Positions 61,946 through 64,000 of a stretch of 64,000 nucleotides of DNA are shown piece by piece. The first letter of the stretch is position 1. Each line of letters opens with the position of its first letter. The position numbers and the translations under genes are program-made. The DNA lies in NCBI RefSeq assembly GCF_024746795.1, contig NZ_CP080524.1:2148001-2212000 (forward strand), given 5' to 3'. A model generated the notes under the pieces. The model had not been told where the DNA came from. It worked only from the letters and a program-made list of their open reading frames with translations, and did not search any database. This DNA comes from Mesorhizobium sp. AR10 (GTDB taxonomy: Bacteria > Pseudomonadota > Alphaproteobacteria > Rhizobiales > Rhizobiaceae).

Positions 61946-62787
61946 CGCTTTTTGTCTTCTTCGCAGTGCTAGCCGCCGCTGCCATGCACGCGATCTGGAA
62001 CGCGCTGGTCAAGGTCCATCTCGACCGTTTCCTGTCGATCACGCTGATGACGCTCGGCATGGGTGTTGCTGCACTGCTGGCCTTGCCGTTCGTCGAGGTA
62101 CCGAAAGCCGAGGTGTGGCCGTTCATCCTCGCTTCGGTGGTCTTCCACATGGGCTACAGGACGTTCCTGATCGGCGCCTACAAGGCCGGCGACTTCGCCC
62201 AGACCTATCCGCTGGCACGCGGCACCGCGCCACTGCTTGCCGCCCTCGGCGGCATGGTGGTGGTCAAGGAGGTGCCGGCGCCGCTCGCCATTCTCGGCAT
62301 TCTGCTGTTGTCGGCCGGCACGCTGGTGATGTCGTTTCGTGGCGGCGCGCATCTGGAAAAGCTCAACCTGCGCGCAGTCGGCTTTGCGCTGGGCACATCG
62401 ATCTTCATCGCCAGCTACACGCTGTCCGACGGCAGCGGCGCGCGGCTGGCCGCCACCGCAACAAGCTATGCCGCCTGGCTGTTCGTCTGCGATGCCGCGT
62501 GGGCGCTGGTGCTGTGCCTCGTCTTTCGCGGCCCTAAGGCGTTGCCGGTGCTGGCGCGCGACTGGAAGACGGGTCTGTTCACCGGCGTGCTCAGTGGCGC
62601 TGCCTACTGGATCGTGATGTGGGCGATGACCAAGGCGCCGATCGCATCGGTGGCGTCGCTGCGCGAAACATCGATCCTGTTCGCCATGATGATCTCGGTG
62701 TTCGCGCTGGGCGAAAGGATGACGGGCTGGCGCGGTGCCGCCGCGCTCAGCATCGTCGCCGGAGTCGTAGCGCTCAGGCTTGGCTAG
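61942..62787 (+). CDS. DMT-superfamily (EamA-like) transporter
   Basis: A 281-residue protein with about 10 helices in two repeated halves, the EamA/DMT organisation (AMHAIWNALVKVHLDR at the start, PLARGTAPLLAALGG, and SLRETSILFAMMISVFALGE in the second half). Such proteins export metabolites or amino acids. It is coupled to the upstream EEP gene. The substrate is unknown. Confidence 0.88.
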   Translation: MTLFVFFAVLAAAAMHAIWNALVKVHLDRFLSITLMTLGMGVAALLALPFVEVPKAEVWPFILASVVFHMGYRTFLIGAYKAGDFAQTYPLARGTAPLLAALGGMVVVKEVPAPLAILGILLLSAGTLVMSFRGGAHLEKLNLRAVGFALGTSIFIASYTLSDGSGARLAATATSYAAWLFVCDAAWALVLCLVFRGPKALPVLARDWKTGLFTGVLSGAAYWIVMWAMTKAPIASVASLRETSILFAMMISVFALGERMTGWRGAAALSIVAGVVALRLG

Positions 62788-62797
62788 CTGCCGAACT

Positions 62798-64000
62798 TCA
62801 GCCCAGCACAGTCATCACCTGGCCGCGCCTTTCCGGGCTGAAGCGGATGACGACGATGATGCAGACGGCGACCACGCCGGCAAAAAGCGCCAGCGCGTAG
62901 CTGTAACTGCCGCCGGCGCCTTCAGCGATGCCTGCCTGATAGGGGCCGCCATAGGAGGCGGCGAGATTGCCGGCCTGGTAGATGAAGCCGGGCAAGGTCG
63001 CACGCACCGCGCCAGGCGAAAGCTCGTTGAGGTGCACCGGGATAACGCCCCATGCGCCCTGGACCGCGACCTGCATGACGAAGGCGCCGATGGCGAGCAT
63101 GAAAGGTGTGGTGCTGTAGGCCCACAACGGAATCGACGGCAAGGCGATCAAGCAAGCCAAGGTGATCGCATTGACGCGACCGATCTTCTCGGAAAGCGCA
63201 CCGAACGCCAGGCCACCAACGATGGCGCCGATATTGGCAACGATGGTGATCCAGCTCACTGTCTGCGGGTCAAAGCCGTGCTGCTTCTTCAGAAAGGTTG
63301 GATAGAGATCCTGCGTGCCATGGCTGAAGAAATTGAAGAACATCATGAGCACGACAGCATAGAGGGCGACGCCCCAATGCTTTTGCAGCGTTTCGAGAAG
63401 CCCCGGCCTGGTTGCCTTCTGCGCGTCGACGAAGGCCGGTGATTCCGGCACATGCGAGCGGATGAACAGGACAATCAGTGCCGGCACGAAGCTGAGCAGG
63501 AACATGGCCCGCCAGCCGATCGTGTAGCCACCGATCGTGTGCTGGTAGAGCAGTCCATAGACCACCGCCGCCAAGAGGTAGCCGGCCGGATATCCGCATT
63601 GCAGGATACCCGAGACCATGCCGCGGGCGCTGGGCGGAATGGATTCCATGGCCAGTGAACTGCCAAGTCCCCATTCGCCGCCCATGGCGATGCCGAACAG
63701 GGCGCGCAGCGCGAGGAAGATGCCAAGATTGGGCGAGAAGGCGGCCAATGCGCCAATCACCGAGTAACTGACGATGTTGAGCATGAGGATCGGCTTGCGC
63801 CCGTATTTGTCGGCAAGCATGCCGAAGAAAAACGCGCCGATGAAGCGCGTCGCCAGCGTCAGGAACAGCGCCTTGGAGACAGCCGGGACATCAGCGTGGA
63901 ATTCAGTTGCAATATCCGTGAGCAGGAATGTCAGCAGGAAGAAATCAAAGGCGTCGAGGGTCCAGCCCAGAAATGACGCCAGTACGGTTTTCTTCTGCTG
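62798..64000 (-). CDS. MFS transporter, SHS (lactate/sialate)-like, partial 5' end missing
   Basis: A frame of 401 codons is open to the right edge, so the start lies beyond the window. The sequence has the MFS motif GMLADKYGRKPIL at the helix 2-3 loop, LFGIAMGGEWGLGSSLAMES, and a first helix WTLDAFDFFLLTFLLTDIA. This resembles the Jen1/NanT-type sialate:proton symporter (SHS) family of monocarboxylate and sialic acid carriers. It converges on the DMT gene. The substrate is likely an organic acid, by family. Confidence 0.87.
   Translation of the reverse strand, partial: QQKKTVLASFLGWTLDAFDFFLLTFLLTDIATEFHADVPAVSKALFLTLATRFIGAFFFGMLADKYGRKPILMLNIVSYSVIGALAAFSPNLGIFLALRALFGIAMGGEWGLGSSLAMESIPPSARGMVSGILQCGYPAGYLLAAVVYGLLYQHTIGGYTIGWRAMFLLSFVPALIVLFIRSHVPESPAFVDAQKATRPGLLETLQKHWGVALYAVVLMMFFNFFSHGTQDLYPTFLKKQHGFDPQTVSWITIVANIGAIVGGLAFGALSEKIGRVNAITLACLIALPSIPLWAYSTTPFMLAIGAFVMQVAVQGAWGVIPVHLNELSPGAVRATLPGFIYQAGNLAASYGGPYQAGIAEGAGGSYSYALALFAGVVAVCIIVVIRFSPERRGQVMTVLG

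Overview
The window looks like a chromosomal segment of a rhizobial alphaproteobacterium, most likely Mesorhizobium or a close relative. Coding GC is high, operons are tightly coupled (ATGA and TGATG overlaps), and it carries small families typical of that group (DUF992, a DUF680-like secreted peptide) and rhizobial intergenic palindromes. The genus is inferred from gene style, not from a search.

Layout. 1-3.4 kb is accessory DNA: an Hsp90/GHKL-type ATPase that runs off the left edge, a decayed HNH-nuclease-like gene and an orphan membrane protein, ending at the 3' end of a tRNA-Ser(GGA) gene. 3.8-5.7 kb has a membrane-protein gene and msrA, each with an apparent frameshift. 6-16.5 kb is a nucleoside uptake and salvage block: BMP-type ABC importer, cdd, purine nucleoside phosphorylase, deoA, upp and add, with slyX, an anti-sigma-like gene and a membrane aspartic protease interspersed. 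16.6-20.6 kb holds ubiE, ubiB and a coaBC gene fused to an N-terminal ribbon-helix-helix domain. 20.7-26.4 kb has an MFS exporter with a MerR-type promoter, two DUF992 genes, a TPR lipoprotein, rpsU, a SET protein and an SDR. 26.6-32.1 kb is the sarcosine oxidase operon soxB-(extra gene)-soxD-soxA-soxG. 32.2-35.6 kb has small proteins, a TetR regulator with palindromic sites nearby, and a recent tandem duplication of a membrane-protein gene. 35.6-41.3 kb encodes an acyl-CoA/short-chain catabolic set. 41.3-46 kb has a RIME-like palindrome and an RND efflux pair.

46-58.6 kb is the most interesting part. An RpiR-type regulator diverges from an amidohydrolase, an APC permease, a glutamine-synthetase-like ligase, an aldehyde dehydrogenase and an iron alcohol dehydrogenase, followed by a four-gene ABC importer with a tandem-repeat Pho-box-like site upstream. 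Together these enzymes fit a gamma-glutamylation route for an amino alcohol such as ethanolamine. A toxin-antitoxin pair with a mosaic antitoxin sits between the ligase and the dehydrogenases. 58.7-64 kb has a GST, a CPA1 antiporter, an EEP-family hydrolase, a DMT transporter and the C-terminal part of an MFS carrier that runs off the right edge.

No rRNA, CRISPR array or intact insertion sequence was seen. Functions are read from motifs and context only; no database search was possible.
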